Shown here: positions 14,025 through 22,016 of the stretch, piece by piece | Layout: each line of letters begins with the position of its first letter | Numbering within the stretch: the stretch's first letter is position 1 | Source of the DNA: a virus | DNA length: 32,364 bases | Virus record (IMG/VR): IMGVR_UViG_3300008952_000180 | Span: 1-32,364 of that record | Reading direction: 5' to 3' (one strand) | Notes under the pieces: generated by a model | What the model saw: the letters and a program-made list of their open reading frames with translations, nothing else | The model's database searches: none | What the model was told of the DNA's origin: nothing | Translations under genes and position numbers: made by a program

Positions 14025-16067
14025 ATGCAAAAACTACAATTATTTATAAGTGGTACTAGAGTAGATCTCTTTAAGGATGAGAGTGTTTCTATAACTCAAA
14101 CAATTCAAAACATAAAAGATATAGCTAAGATCTTTACAGAGTTTACTCAAACTTTTACAGTACCCTCATCTAAAACAAATAATAAATTATTTAAGCATTA
14201 TTATAATTATGAAATTGATAATACTTTTGATGCAAGAAATAAAGTAGCAGGAGAAATTCAATTAAATAATATACCATTTAAAAAAGGATTTGTAAGGTTA
14301 GAAGGAGTAGATCTTAAAAAAAATAAACCTACAGGATATAGAATTACATTCTTTGGAGAAACAGTAAACTTAAAAGATTTACTTGGAGATGATCAATTAT
14401 CTGCCTTAGATTTAAGTGCGAGTGATACTGATTATGATCATACTAATATTAGAGCTAATCTTATATCATCTTCAGGCCCTCTTATTACTCCCTTAATAAC
14501 TCATACAAGACAATTATACTATGATACCTCTAAAACAGGTAATGGTAATTTAGTTTATGTAAACTCTTCAAATGCTAATGGTGTTTTCTGGTCTGATCTT
14601 AAATTTGCTCTAAGATTACACGAAATAATACTAGCAATACAAACTAAATATAGTATTACTTTTTCTAATGACTTTTTTAATACTTCTAATGCTACTTGGT
14701 ATAATTTATATTTATGGTTACATAGAAAAAAAGGAGATGTAGAACCAGCTCAACAGGTTTCTATGCAATTTAGTACAGTAACAGGTTTTTCTTTAGTTAG
14801 TACTCCTCCAGCAAAAACTACTAATCCTGGAAATGGAGTTAATATATCATCTACTTATGTTACTTGGCCTAATACTATAACAGGCTTTACCATTAGTTTT
14901 ATTCCATCAACTGCCTCTACAGATTATACTTTAAAGGTATTTAGAAATGGATCTTTAATTCATCAAAGGCAAGATGTGCAAGATACTCAATTAATTACTG
15001 AAAGTAATTTTACTTTATCATCAGGTACTTATACTTTTTCGGTAGGATCTGTAGATACAGTAACTTTTCCATCAGCTAGTGTAAGATTCGCAATAGCAGG
15101 TAATTTAGGAGGTGCTGATGATGGTAGTGTAACATCCTGGAGTGATGAATGGAGATCTACAAGCCAAACACAAACAGGAACTACATTTGAATTTGTAATA
15201 GATGAGCAAATTCCTAAAATGAAAGTAATAGATTTTCTTACAGGTATTTTTAAAATGTTTAATCTAACTGCCTATGTAAATGAAGTAGGAACTATTGTAG
15301 TACAAAAATTAGATGAGTATTATGCAGCAAGTACTACAACTTGGAATATAGATGAGTATGTAAATATAAAAACAAGTAAGGTAGATGTAGCTTTACCTTT
15401 TAAAGAGATAAAATTTGGATATAAAGGTTTAGGAACTTTTTTAGCAAAACAATTTGAGCAATTAGAGATTACAGGATGGGGTACTATAGAATATCAAGGA
15501 GATTCATCTTTTGATGGGCCAACAGAAACTTATAAAGTAGAATTACCATTTGAACATCTCCAATATCAAAGATTAGTAAATCCAGCCCTAGTAGCAAATA
15601 CAGATATACAATGGGGATGGTTTGTTAATGATAATCAGGAGGCTTATTATGGATCTCCATTAATATTTTATGCTATTTTTCAATCTAGTGCAACTGCAAT
15701 AGCACTTAAAGCTACTGATACATTAAACACTTCTAATACTTCATATTGGATTCCTAGTAATAGTAGAGCAATAGCCTCTTCTACTTCAACTGATAATATT
15801 AATTTTCAATTAGAGGTAAATGAATTTACAGGAGGATCTACTTTTACAGGTACATTATTTGAGAACTGTTATAAGACATATATTCAAGATGTATTCAATA
15901 CTTCTAGAAGATTAACTAAAGTAAAAGCGAAACTTCCTTTAAAAATTATATATAATTTAAAATTGAATGATAAAATTTCGTTAGATAATAGAAACTATAG
16001 AATTAATAGTATAAAGACAAACTTAATAACAGGAGATAGTAATTTAGAATTATTAAATATAGTATGA
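14025..16067 (+). CDS. Tail tip / hub-like protein (680 aa)
   Basis: The N-terminus (GTRVDLFKDESVSITQTIQN, 10-29, then a region ending FTVPSSKTNNKLFKHYYN) begins a beta-rich domain with GYRITFFGETVNLKDLLGDD (about 104-123). This arrangement is known in conserved Bacteroidota phage tail proteins resembling tail hubs. Middle modules are Thr/Ser-rich beta repeats that may contact the cell surface. The C-terminal part (LKIIYNLKLNDKISLDNRNY) again has OB-like strands, as in hub proteins of the gp27 type. It precedes the tape measure, as hub or distal-tail genes sometimes do here; the exact role is inferred. Confidence 0.5.
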   Translation: MQKLQLFISGTRVDLFKDESVSITQTIQNIKDIAKIFTEFTQTFTVPSSKTNNKLFKHYYNYEIDNTFDARNKVAGEIQLNNIPFKKGFVRLEGVDLKKNKPTGYRITFFGETVNLKDLLGDDQLSALDLSASDTDYDHTNIRANLISSSGPLITPLITHTRQLYYDTSKTGNGNLVYVNSSNANGVFWSDLKFALRLHEIILAIQTKYSITFSNDFFNTSNATWYNLYLWLHRKKGDVEPAQQVSMQFSTVTGFSLVSTPPAKTTNPGNGVNISSTYVTWPNTITGFTISFIPSTASTDYTLKVFRNGSLIHQRQDVQDTQLITESNFTLSSGTYTFSVGSVDTVTFPSASVRFAIAGNLGGADDGSVTSWSDEWRSTSQTQTGTTFEFVIDEQIPKMKVIDFLTGIFKMFNLTAYVNEVGTIVVQKLDEYYAASTTTWNIDEYVNIKTSKVDVALPFKEIKFGYKGLGTFLAKQFEQLEITGWGTIEYQGDSSFDGPTETYKVELPFEHLQYQRLVNPALVANTDIQWGWFVNDNQEAYYGSPLIFYAIFQSSATAIALKATDTLNTSNTSYWIPSNSRAIASSTSTDNINFQLEVNEFTGGSTFTGTLFENCYKTYIQDVFNTSRRLTKVKAKLPLKIIYNLKLNDKISLDNRNYRINSIKTNLITGDSNLELLNIV

Positions 16068-16204
16068 TAAAAAACATTATAGATTTATTACAAGTATGCG
16101 AAGGAGTAACTGAAAATATAAGAATTGCTCAGGGTAAGTATGCTTTACCTACATCTTTTAAACAAGCATATAAACAAGTTAAAAATGAACTTAAATGGCA
16201 GTAG
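16064..16204 (+). CDS. Small helical protein between hub and tape measure (46 aa)
   Basis: ATG at 16064 overlaps the hub stop as ATGA, and the TAG at 16202-16204 overlaps the tape measure start by 10 nt. The peptide (DLLQVCEGVTENIRIAQGKY and a basic second helix) is helical throughout. Small genes at this place may help tape measure folding. Unknown family. Confidence 0.6.
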   Translation: MIKNIIDLLQVCEGVTENIRIAQGKYALPTSFKQAYKQVKNELKWQ

Positions 16205-18213
16205 TATCTAAAACATACGAATTAAAAGTATCTACTAAAGATGCTCAAGCTAATGTAGATGAGCTTAATAAATCCTTTGAGGCTCAGGAAGATTTAGTAT
16301 CAGGTCTAGAGAAAGAACTTGCAGGATATAATAAAAAACTTTCTGAAACAGAGGGGATGTCTGGGAAGGCAATGCAAAGAAGAGATGCCTTAAACAAAAA
16401 AATAAAAGAAACTAAAAACAGATTAATAGAAGAAAAACAAGGCCTTAAAGATGTAAACAAAGATAGAAAAAGAGCCAATGATACACTTAAAAAATCTAAA
16501 AAAGATGCTGCTGATTATACTGGAGTATTAGGTATTTTAGATAGTCAAACAGGTGGCTTAATTAGTTCTACAAAAAACTTTACAGGAAGTGTTGGAGGAG
16601 CTGCTAAAGGTTTAAAATTAGCTAGATTAGCAGCAGTTGCTTTTGTAGCAGTACCTATTATTGCAGCAATAGCTGGTATAGCAAGTGCATTAACTTCATC
16701 AGAAGAGGGCCAAAATAAAATGAGTAGATGGTTTACTCAAATTAAAGTAGTAATTGGAAATGTTACTGATATACTTTCAGATTTTGGATTTGCAGTAATC
16801 AAAGTATTTTCAGGAGATTTTAAAGGAGCTAGAGAATCAATAAATGCAGTAACAGAAGGTATTAAAAACTTTGGAGAAGAAACTTCAAAAGAAATTAAAA
16901 AGGCTGGAGAACTTGCTGATGCTAGAGCAAAGGCTGATAAATTAGAAAGGCAATTACAAATAGATAGAGCTGAGGCTACTAGAAAATTTAATGAGCTTAG
17001 AGAAATAGCTGCTGATAAAGAAAATGTTTCTATTGGAGATAGAATAGCAGCATTAAAAGAGGCAGGTAGAATAGAAGAAGAAATTACACTTAAAGAAATT
17101 GAAGCAGCTAAATTAAGAGCTGATGCTAAGACATTAGAAAATTCATTAAGTAAATCTACAAAAGAAGATCTAGATGAAGAGGCTGCATTAAGAGCTAAGG
17201 TTATTGAATTAGAGGCATCAAGATTAAAGAAACAAAAAACACTTACTGCTGAGATTACTACAAATTTAAGAGAGGCTAAAGCAGAAAGAAAAGCTGAAGA
17301 GGCTGCTGAAAAGGCAGCACAAAAAGAGGCTGATGCTAAAGAAGTAGAAAATGCTAAAAAACTAGCTGAGCTTAAAAAACAAATAAGAGATGCTGAGGCT
17401 GTTTCAAAAGAAGAAAAAAGAGCTTTAGAATTAATTAAGATTGAAGAACATTTCCAAAATCTTTTACTTCAAGCAGAAGAACAAAACCTAGTAACTGATG
17501 AATTAGATGCAGCCAGAAGAGAGGCTTTAGTTGCTAAACAAGCTGAGTATGATGCTGAAGATGATGCTAAAGAAAAAGAATTAGCAGATAAAAAAACTGC
17601 TGATAGAGAAAAAGAATTAGCTGAAGCTCAAAAAATAGAAGATGAAAAAAGAGCTATGAAGTTACAATCTCTTCATATTATTACTCAAATTTTTGGAGCA
17701 GAATCAGCATTAGGTAAGGCTGCTTTAGTAGCTAAACAATTAATGGCAGCTCAAGAATTATTAATAGAGCTAGGCGTGATAAAACAAAAGGCAACTATGA
17801 TGATGGTAGATGGTCAAATGAAAGCAGTTAAAAGTGGTACTGATACTGCATCAGGATTAAATGCAACTCTTGCTTTAGGGTTTCCAGCAGCTATACCAGG
17901 CCTTATAGCTTATGCTGGAACAGCTATAGGTATAGTAACAGGTATTATGTCTGCTATCAAAAAACAGAAAACAGTAGCCTCATCTTTAGGAGGAAGTTCA
18001 AGAGGATCTGAATCTACTCCTCCATCAATTCCTACAATTAGCCCTTCAGTAGAATCTACTCCTCCTGAAGTAACAGGAGTTGGAGGATCTGGTATAAGTC
18101 AGATAGCAAGTGCTTTAGGAAATCAAGATCCTGTTCAAGCCTTTGTAGTTAGTAATGATGTAACTACTGCTCAGGGATTAGAAAGAAATATAATAGATGG
18201 AGCATCATTATAA
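16195..18213 (+). CDS. Tape measure protein (672 aa)
   Basis: The protein is dominated by long coiled coils (10-105 and 235-490, rich in Ala/Glu/Lys) with two hydrophobic segments: LARLAAVAFVAVPIIAAIAG (142-161) and a C-terminal one around TLALGFPAAIPGLIAYAGTA. A Ser/Pro/Gly-rich tail follows. This is the usual build of siphophage tape measures, which set tail length and help DNA delivery. By the common rule of about 0.15 nm per residue the tail would be near 100 nm (inference). No lysozyme or peptidase domain is seen. Confidence 0.85.
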   Translation: MAVVSKTYELKVSTKDAQANVDELNKSFEAQEDLVSGLEKELAGYNKKLSETEGMSGKAMQRRDALNKKIKETKNRLIEEKQGLKDVNKDRKRANDTLKKSKKDAADYTGVLGILDSQTGGLISSTKNFTGSVGGAAKGLKLARLAAVAFVAVPIIAAIAGIASALTSSEEGQNKMSRWFTQIKVVIGNVTDILSDFGFAVIKVFSGDFKGARESINAVTEGIKNFGEETSKEIKKAGELADARAKADKLERQLQIDRAEATRKFNELREIAADKENVSIGDRIAALKEAGRIEEEITLKEIEAAKLRADAKTLENSLSKSTKEDLDEEAALRAKVIELEASRLKKQKTLTAEITTNLREAKAERKAEEAAEKAAQKEADAKEVENAKKLAELKKQIRDAEAVSKEEKRALELIKIEEHFQNLLLQAEEQNLVTDELDAARREALVAKQAEYDAEDDAKEKELADKKTADREKELAEAQKIEDEKRAMKLQSLHIITQIFGAESALGKAALVAKQLMAAQELLIELGVIKQKATMMMVDGQMKAVKSGTDTASGLNATLALGFPAAIPGLIAYAGTAIGIVTGIMSAIKKQKTVASSLGGSSRGSESTPPSIPTISPSVESTPPEVTGVGGSGISQIASALGNQDPVQAFVVSNDVTTAQGLERNIIDGASL

Positions 18214-18215
18214 TA

Positions 18216-18240
18216 CAAAATATAATATAAAAATCGTTAT
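18216..18240 (+). promoter_or_regulatory. Putative phage-sigma promoter (site c), head gene block
   Basis: CAAAATA (18216-18222), 12 nt, CGTTAT (18235-18240). The ATG at 18247 lies 6 nt after the box, so the transcript would begin at or very near the start codon. Confidence 0.6.
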
Positions 18241-18246
18241 TAAGTT

Positions 18247-19191
18247 ATGAAGATAGTAGAATTAATATTAGATGAAGATCAAGAGATAACAGGAGTTGAA
18301 GCAATTTCAATAGTAGAAAATCCAGCAATAGAAGAAGATTTTATTGCCCTTAAAGATCAAGAAATAAAATTAGCTGAAATTGATAAGAAAAAGAAGATCC
18401 TATTAGGCCCTCTTCTTGTTCCTAATCGGCCCATATATAGAAAAAACCTAAATGGAGAGTATTATATTTACTTTTCAAAAGATACTATAGCAAAAGCATC
18501 TCAGCTTTATCTTAGAAATGGCAATCAAAATAATTCTACTTTAGAACATAGCCACGAAATTAATGGCCTTACTTTAGTTGAAAGCTGGTTAGTAGATGAT
18601 GAGAAATTAGATAAGTCCAGGAAATATGGTTTTGATGTACCTGTTGGAACTTGGATGGGTGCTGTTAAAGTAAACAATGATGAGGTTTGGAATGAGTATG
18701 TTAAATCAGGTAAAGTAAAAGGCTTTAGTATTGAAGGATTTTTTGCTGATCGTATGGAAATGCCTAAATCAAACAAAGATGAGCTTACAAAGATAGAAGA
18801 AGAAGAGGCAAAATATATGCTTAATATGATTACAGGAATTATTAAGGAGGATGCTAGATATAAAGAAGGTAAAAATTTAATTTTAGAAACCTATAAAGAT
18901 TATCCTATTGCAGTAAAAAACAATGCAAAAAAAGGTATTGAACTTAATAAAAAATTAAAGAATAAGTGTGCTACAGAAGTCAGTAAAATTAGAGCATCTC
19001 AATTAGCTCAAGGAAAGCCTATAAGTGAACAAGCAATCAAAAGGATGTATTCTTATTTATCAAAAGCAGAGGAGTACTATAATGCAGAGGATAGAGAGGC
19101 CTGTGGCACAATATCTTATTTATTATGGGGAGGCTTAGCAGCTAAGAAATGGGCAGAAACTAAACTCAAGCAATTAAGTGAGAAAAAATAA
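18247..19191 (+). CDS. Prohead protease, XkdF-type, with a conserved C-terminal helical domain
   Basis: The protein is 314 aa. Residues 1-165 fit the XkdF / Peptidase_S78_2 family: VEAISIVENPAIEEDF (17-32), YIYFSKDTIAKAS (74-86), catalytic-type STLEHSHEINGLTLVESW (97-114, with His101 and His103), VPVGTWMGAVKV (131-142) and VKGFSIEGFF (157-166) with Ser161 as probable nucleophile. It trims scaffold and capsid during prohead maturation. The C-terminal part (about 215-312: AVKNNAKKGIELNKKLKNKC and YLSKAEEYYNAEDREACGTI) is a helical domain I have seen attached to phage proteases, with unknown job. It precedes scaffold and capsid genes. Confidence 0.8.
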   Translation: MKIVELILDEDQEITGVEAISIVENPAIEEDFIALKDQEIKLAEIDKKKKILLGPLLVPNRPIYRKNLNGEYYIYFSKDTIAKASQLYLRNGNQNNSTLEHSHEINGLTLVESWLVDDEKLDKSRKYGFDVPVGTWMGAVKVNNDEVWNEYVKSGKVKGFSIEGFFADRMEMPKSNKDELTKIEEEEAKYMLNMITGIIKEDARYKEGKNLILETYKDYPIAVKNNAKKGIELNKKLKNKCATEVSKIRASQLAQGKPISEQAIKRMYSYLSKAEEYYNAEDREACGTISYLLWGGLAAKKWAETKLKQLSEKK

Positions 19192-19333
19192 AAATTATTA
19201 TCCAAGTCGTACAAGCCCTATAGGAAATAGAAGAGCTTGTTATTGTAAAGATAAAAATACATATTCTATAGAGTGTTGTGATGGATCAATATTTGCTCAA
19301 GGAATAGGTGTAATTAATAGGGTAGCATCCTGA
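19178..19333 (+). CDS. Small cysteine-rich protein with GTG start (51 aa)
   Basis: GTG at 19178 overlaps the protease gene by 14 nt; TGA at 19331-19333. The peptide contains RACYCKDKNTYSIECCDGSI (19-38), four cysteines arranged as CxC ... CC, suggesting metal binding. Small proteins of this pattern occur beside structural genes in Bacteroidota phages as far as I recall. It ends 5 nt before promoter site d. Confidence 0.65.
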   Translation: MRKNKNYYPSRTSPIGNRRACYCKDKNTYSIECCDGSIFAQGIGVINRVAS

Positions 19334-19338
19334 AAATG

Positions 19339-19363
19339 CAAAATTAAATTTATAAATCGTTAA
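19339..19363 (+). promoter_or_regulatory. Putative phage-sigma promoter (site d), scaffold and capsid
   Basis: CAAAATT (19339-19345), 12 nt, CGTTAA (19358-19363). The start at 19374 is 10 nt downstream, so only a few leader bases are expected. It would serve the most heavily expressed genes. Confidence 0.6.
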
Positions 19364-19373
19364 TATAGTAATT

Positions 19374-19946
19374 ATGAAAAGTAGTGATATGCTTAATAAA
19401 ATTAAAACAATCCTAGATATTCAAGTAGATCTTGAAGATAGGAAATTAGAAAATGGTACAGTAATAACTGCTGAGGCTTTTTCTAAAGGTAAAGAAGTTT
19501 TCATCAAAACAGATGAGGATAAAGTAAAAATGCCAATCGGATCTTACGAACTAGAATCAGGAGAGGTTTTAGTAGTAAAAGAAGAGGGCTTAATTGATGA
19601 TCTTACTCAAGCTAAATTAGAAGAAGAAGAAGATCGTAAAGAAGAGGCTGATGTAGCTGATTGGAAAGGTATGGAAAAAAGAATCCAAAATCTTGAAGAT
19701 GCTATAGCAGATCTTAAAAAAGATAAAGAACCAAATTCTGAAAAAGTTGAAGAAGTAGATACTGAAGCAGAATTGGCTAAAGTTGAAGTAAAAGCTGAAA
19801 AAGTAGAAGAACTTTCTAAACCAGCTACTGATCCTATTAAACATAGCCCTGAAACTAAATCAGGAGAAAAAGCATCAGGATTTCAATTTTCACAAAACAG
19901 AAGAATGACTATTAAAGATAGAATCTTTGAAAAATTAAATAACTAA
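19374..19946 (+). CDS. Capsid scaffold-like protein (190 aa)
   Basis: The protein is acidic, with a beta-rich N-terminal part (1-75: ENGTVITAEAFSKGKEVFIK and VKMPIGSYELESGEVLVVKE) and a coiled-coil second half (about 97-150, very rich in Glu/Lys/Val). The C-terminus is basic (QNRRMTIKDRIFEKLNN). An acidic helical rod ending in a basic helix that binds capsid protein is the plan of phage scaffolds, and it lies between protease and major capsid genes as expected. The scaffold should be removed by the protease during maturation. Confidence 0.65.
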   Translation: MKSSDMLNKIKTILDIQVDLEDRKLENGTVITAEAFSKGKEVFIKTDEDKVKMPIGSYELESGEVLVVKEEGLIDDLTQAKLEEEEDRKEEADVADWKGMEKRIQNLEDAIADLKKDKEPNSEKVEEVDTEAELAKVEVKAEKVEELSKPATDPIKHSPETKSGEKASGFQFSQNRRMTIKDRIFEKLNN

Positions 19947-19960
19947 TAAATATAAATAAA

Positions 19961-20887
19961 ATGGCTTTAAGTGTAACTAGCAATTATGAGGGTACTTGGG
20001 CAGGGCGATATATCGCTGCTGCATTACTTTCAGGCGATACAATCGCAAAAGGTGGTATTGAAGTAATGCCCAATATTAAATATAAATCTAACATCAGCAA
20101 GATGGCAGTATCAGGTTTGATAGCTAATGCGAGTTGTGATTTTACTTCAGCAGGAAATATAACTCTAACTGAGAAAGTTCTCCAGCCAGAGGAATTTCAA
20201 ATAAATAATGAATTTTGTTTGACTCCATTTGTGAGTTCTTGGGAGGCAGCAGAAATGGGTTACTCAGCCTACGATACAATCCCTAAGAAATTTAGTGATT
20301 TCTTGATTGCAGAAGTAGCTGCTCAAGTTGCTCAACAAACTGAGCAGACAATTTGGAATGGTGCTAATGCAACAGCAGGAGAATTTGATGGATTAGTAAC
20401 TCTATTCAAAGCAGATACAGATGTTTCTGATATTACAGGTACAACTGTTACTCACGCTAATGTTGTAGCTGAAATGGGTAAAGTGGTAGATGCGTGTGCA
20501 TCAGCAGTTTATTCTAAACCAGATCTAAACCTTTATGTTTCTCAAAATGTAGCTAAGGCTTATGTAAGAGCTTTAGGAGGTTATTCAATCGGAGTTGGTG
20601 CAAATGGTCTTAATGATCAAGGCCAAATGTGGTATTCAGGGCAAGATTTATCTTTTGATGGAGTAAATATATTCTTAGCTCCTGGATTAACTGATAATCA
20701 AATGGTATTAGCTCAAAAATCTAATCTATTTTTTGGAACTGGCCTTATGAACGAGCATAATCTTTGTAAAACTTTATCAATGGCTGATTTAGATGGATCG
20801 CAAAATGTTAGAGTAATAATGAGATTTACTTCAGGAGTTCAGTATGGATATGGAACTGAAGTTGTTTTATACGATCCAACAGTATAA
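19961..20887 (+). CDS. Major capsid protein (308 aa)
   Basis: This 308-residue beta/alpha protein follows the scaffold gene by 14 nt and is followed by a strong terminator. It contains EFQINNEFCLTPFVSSWEAA (about 79-98), a helical stretch VAAQVAQQTEQTIWNGA (about 119-135) resembling the spine helix and P-loop region of HK97-fold capsids, and a C-terminal strand with VRVIMRFTSGVQYGYG. Glycine and alanine content is high, with few lysines. Position, length and this layout make the assignment firm, although no single short motif defines the family. Confidence 0.88.
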   Translation: MALSVTSNYEGTWAGRYIAAALLSGDTIAKGGIEVMPNIKYKSNISKMAVSGLIANASCDFTSAGNITLTEKVLQPEEFQINNEFCLTPFVSSWEAAEMGYSAYDTIPKKFSDFLIAEVAAQVAQQTEQTIWNGANATAGEFDGLVTLFKADTDVSDITGTTVTHANVVAEMGKVVDACASAVYSKPDLNLYVSQNVAKAYVRALGGYSIGVGANGLNDQGQMWYSGQDLSFDGVNIFLAPGLTDNQMVLAQKSNLFFGTGLMNEHNLCKTLSMADLDGSQNVRVIMRFTSGVQYGYGTEVVLYDPTV

Positions 20888-20896
20888 TATAATAAG

Positions 20897-20926
20897 AAGG
20901 GGTAGATTTAATACCCTACCCTTTTT
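20897..20926 (+). terminator. Rho-independent terminator after the major capsid gene
   Basis: AAGGGGTAG (20897-20905) pairs with CTACCCTTT (20916-20924), one G-T pair, 10-nt loop, then T residues. It may be partly leaky, because no clear promoter is seen before the next gene at 20952. Confidence 0.75.
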
Positions 20927-20951
20927 GTTTAACTTTTAAAAAAATAATAAT

Positions 20952-21479
20952 ATGGCTTGTGTATTAACGACAGGAAGAAAATTACCTTGTAAAACAGGAT
21001 TTGGAGGAATAAAAAAAGTTTATTTCGCAGATTATGGCACTTTAGGAGCTGTTACTGTAGATGCTGATGGTACTATATCTGCTATTGCAGGATCTGAAGC
21101 CTGGTTTGAATTTGATGTAAAGGGTAATTCTAGTTTAGAAACAACAGTAAATAGTTCTAGAGAGAATGGAACGACATTCTACGCTCAAACTTTGAATCTT
21201 ACTTTACCATTTTTAGATAATGCTACTCAGCAAGAATTACAATTAATTATAGTTGCTAGGCCTCATATTGTAGTAGAAGATTACTTAGGAAATCAATTCC
21301 TTTGTGGTTTAGAGAATGGATGTGAAGTAACAGGAGGAACAATAGTAACAGGAGCAGCATCAGGGGATCTTTATGGATTCACTCTAACATTAGAGGGCCA
21401 AGAAGAAAAAGCTCCAGCATTTATAGATTCAGGTGTTATTACATCTGCTATCTCAGCAACTCAAATAACTCCAAATTAA
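20952..21479 (+). CDS. Probable major tail (tube) protein (175 aa)
   Basis: The protein is beta-rich with a conserved-looking start (ACVLTTGRKLPCKTGFGGIK, 2-21), a strand pair ENGTTFYAQTLNLTLPFLDN (about 71-90) and a C-terminal part LYGFTLTLEGQEEKAPAF. The order short N-terminal Cys loop, beta-sandwich, GFTLTL(E/S)GQE is what I associate with tube or major structural proteins of Bacteroidota siphophages. The gene is framed by two terminators (20897 and 21508), which would set its own transcript level, as expected for an abundant protein. It is oddly placed between capsid and portal genes. Confidence 0.55.
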   Translation: MACVLTTGRKLPCKTGFGGIKKVYFADYGTLGAVTVDADGTISAIAGSEAWFEFDVKGNSSLETTVNSSRENGTTFYAQTLNLTLPFLDNATQQELQLIIVARPHIVVEDYLGNQFLCGLENGCEVTGGTIVTGAASGDLYGFTLTLEGQEEKAPAFIDSGVITSAISATQITPN

Positions 21480-21507
21480 AATATATCTAATTTTAGTTTA
21501 ATTTAAG

Positions 21508-21534
21508 AAAGCACTCTTTATAGGGTGCTTTTTT
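21508..21534 (+). terminator. Rho-independent terminator
   Basis: AAAGCACTC (21508-21516) pairs with GGGTGCTTT (21523-21531), one G-T pair, 6-nt loop, with T residues to 21534. Promoter site e follows 7 nt later. Confidence 0.8.
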
Positions 21535-21540
21535 ATTTTA

Positions 21541-21566
21541 CAAATTAATTTAATTAATTCGTTATA
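21541..21566 (+). promoter_or_regulatory. Putative phage-sigma promoter (site e), portal block
   Basis: CAAATTA (21541-21547), 12 nt, CGTTATA (21560-21566). It sits between a terminator and the ATG at 21573, which is 6 nt after the box, so a leaderless mRNA is expected. Confidence 0.65.
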
Positions 21567-21572
21567 TAAGCA

Positions 21573-22016
21573 ATGATTGTAATTACTACCTCAGCATCTC
21601 AAACTTTAAGCGTAATACCAAGAGATTTTCTTGGATCATTTACTATTGATGTAAGGGATAATTGGTTAAATAAGAACTATGATTATTTTGAAGATACAGT
21701 TACTACAAGTGGAGATTTTATGGTATTCACTAATAGTTATGTTGATTCTTTAAGTGCATCTATTTTTAAAGAAAACAGATTTTATGATTTAGATTTATAT
21801 GCTGATTTTAATTATTGGAATATGAATTTGAGTTATTGGGAACTATATGATGAAGTATGGCAAACAGATTCCAATCAAAAAGAAAGAATTTATAAAGACA
21901 GAATTTTTGTAACAGATCAAGATATAGATCAATTAAATGATAATGATCATTATAATATTAATAAGGATCAGTACAAAACAAATGATTCTTACAATAATGA
22001 GTATATTGTAATATGA
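21573..22016 (+). CDS. Structural-region protein, unknown (147 aa)
   Basis: The protein has an N-terminal strand-rich part (1-75) and a Tyr/Trp/Asp-rich second half (LYADFNYWNMNLSYWELYDE near 77-96, then KDRIFVTDQDIDQLNDNDHY near 108-127). The last part, IYKDRIFVTDQDID, recurs in a small protein often placed next to portal genes in Bacteroidota phages, by memory. Its stop overlaps the portal start (ATGA). It may be a head-tail joining or stability protein. Confidence 0.6.
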   Translation: MIVITTSASQTLSVIPRDFLGSFTIDVRDNWLNKNYDYFEDTVTTSGDFMVFTNSYVDSLSASIFKENRFYDLDLYADFNYWNMNLSYWELYDEVWQTDSNQKERIYKDRIFVTDQDIDQLNDNDHYNINKDQYKTNDSYNNEYIVI

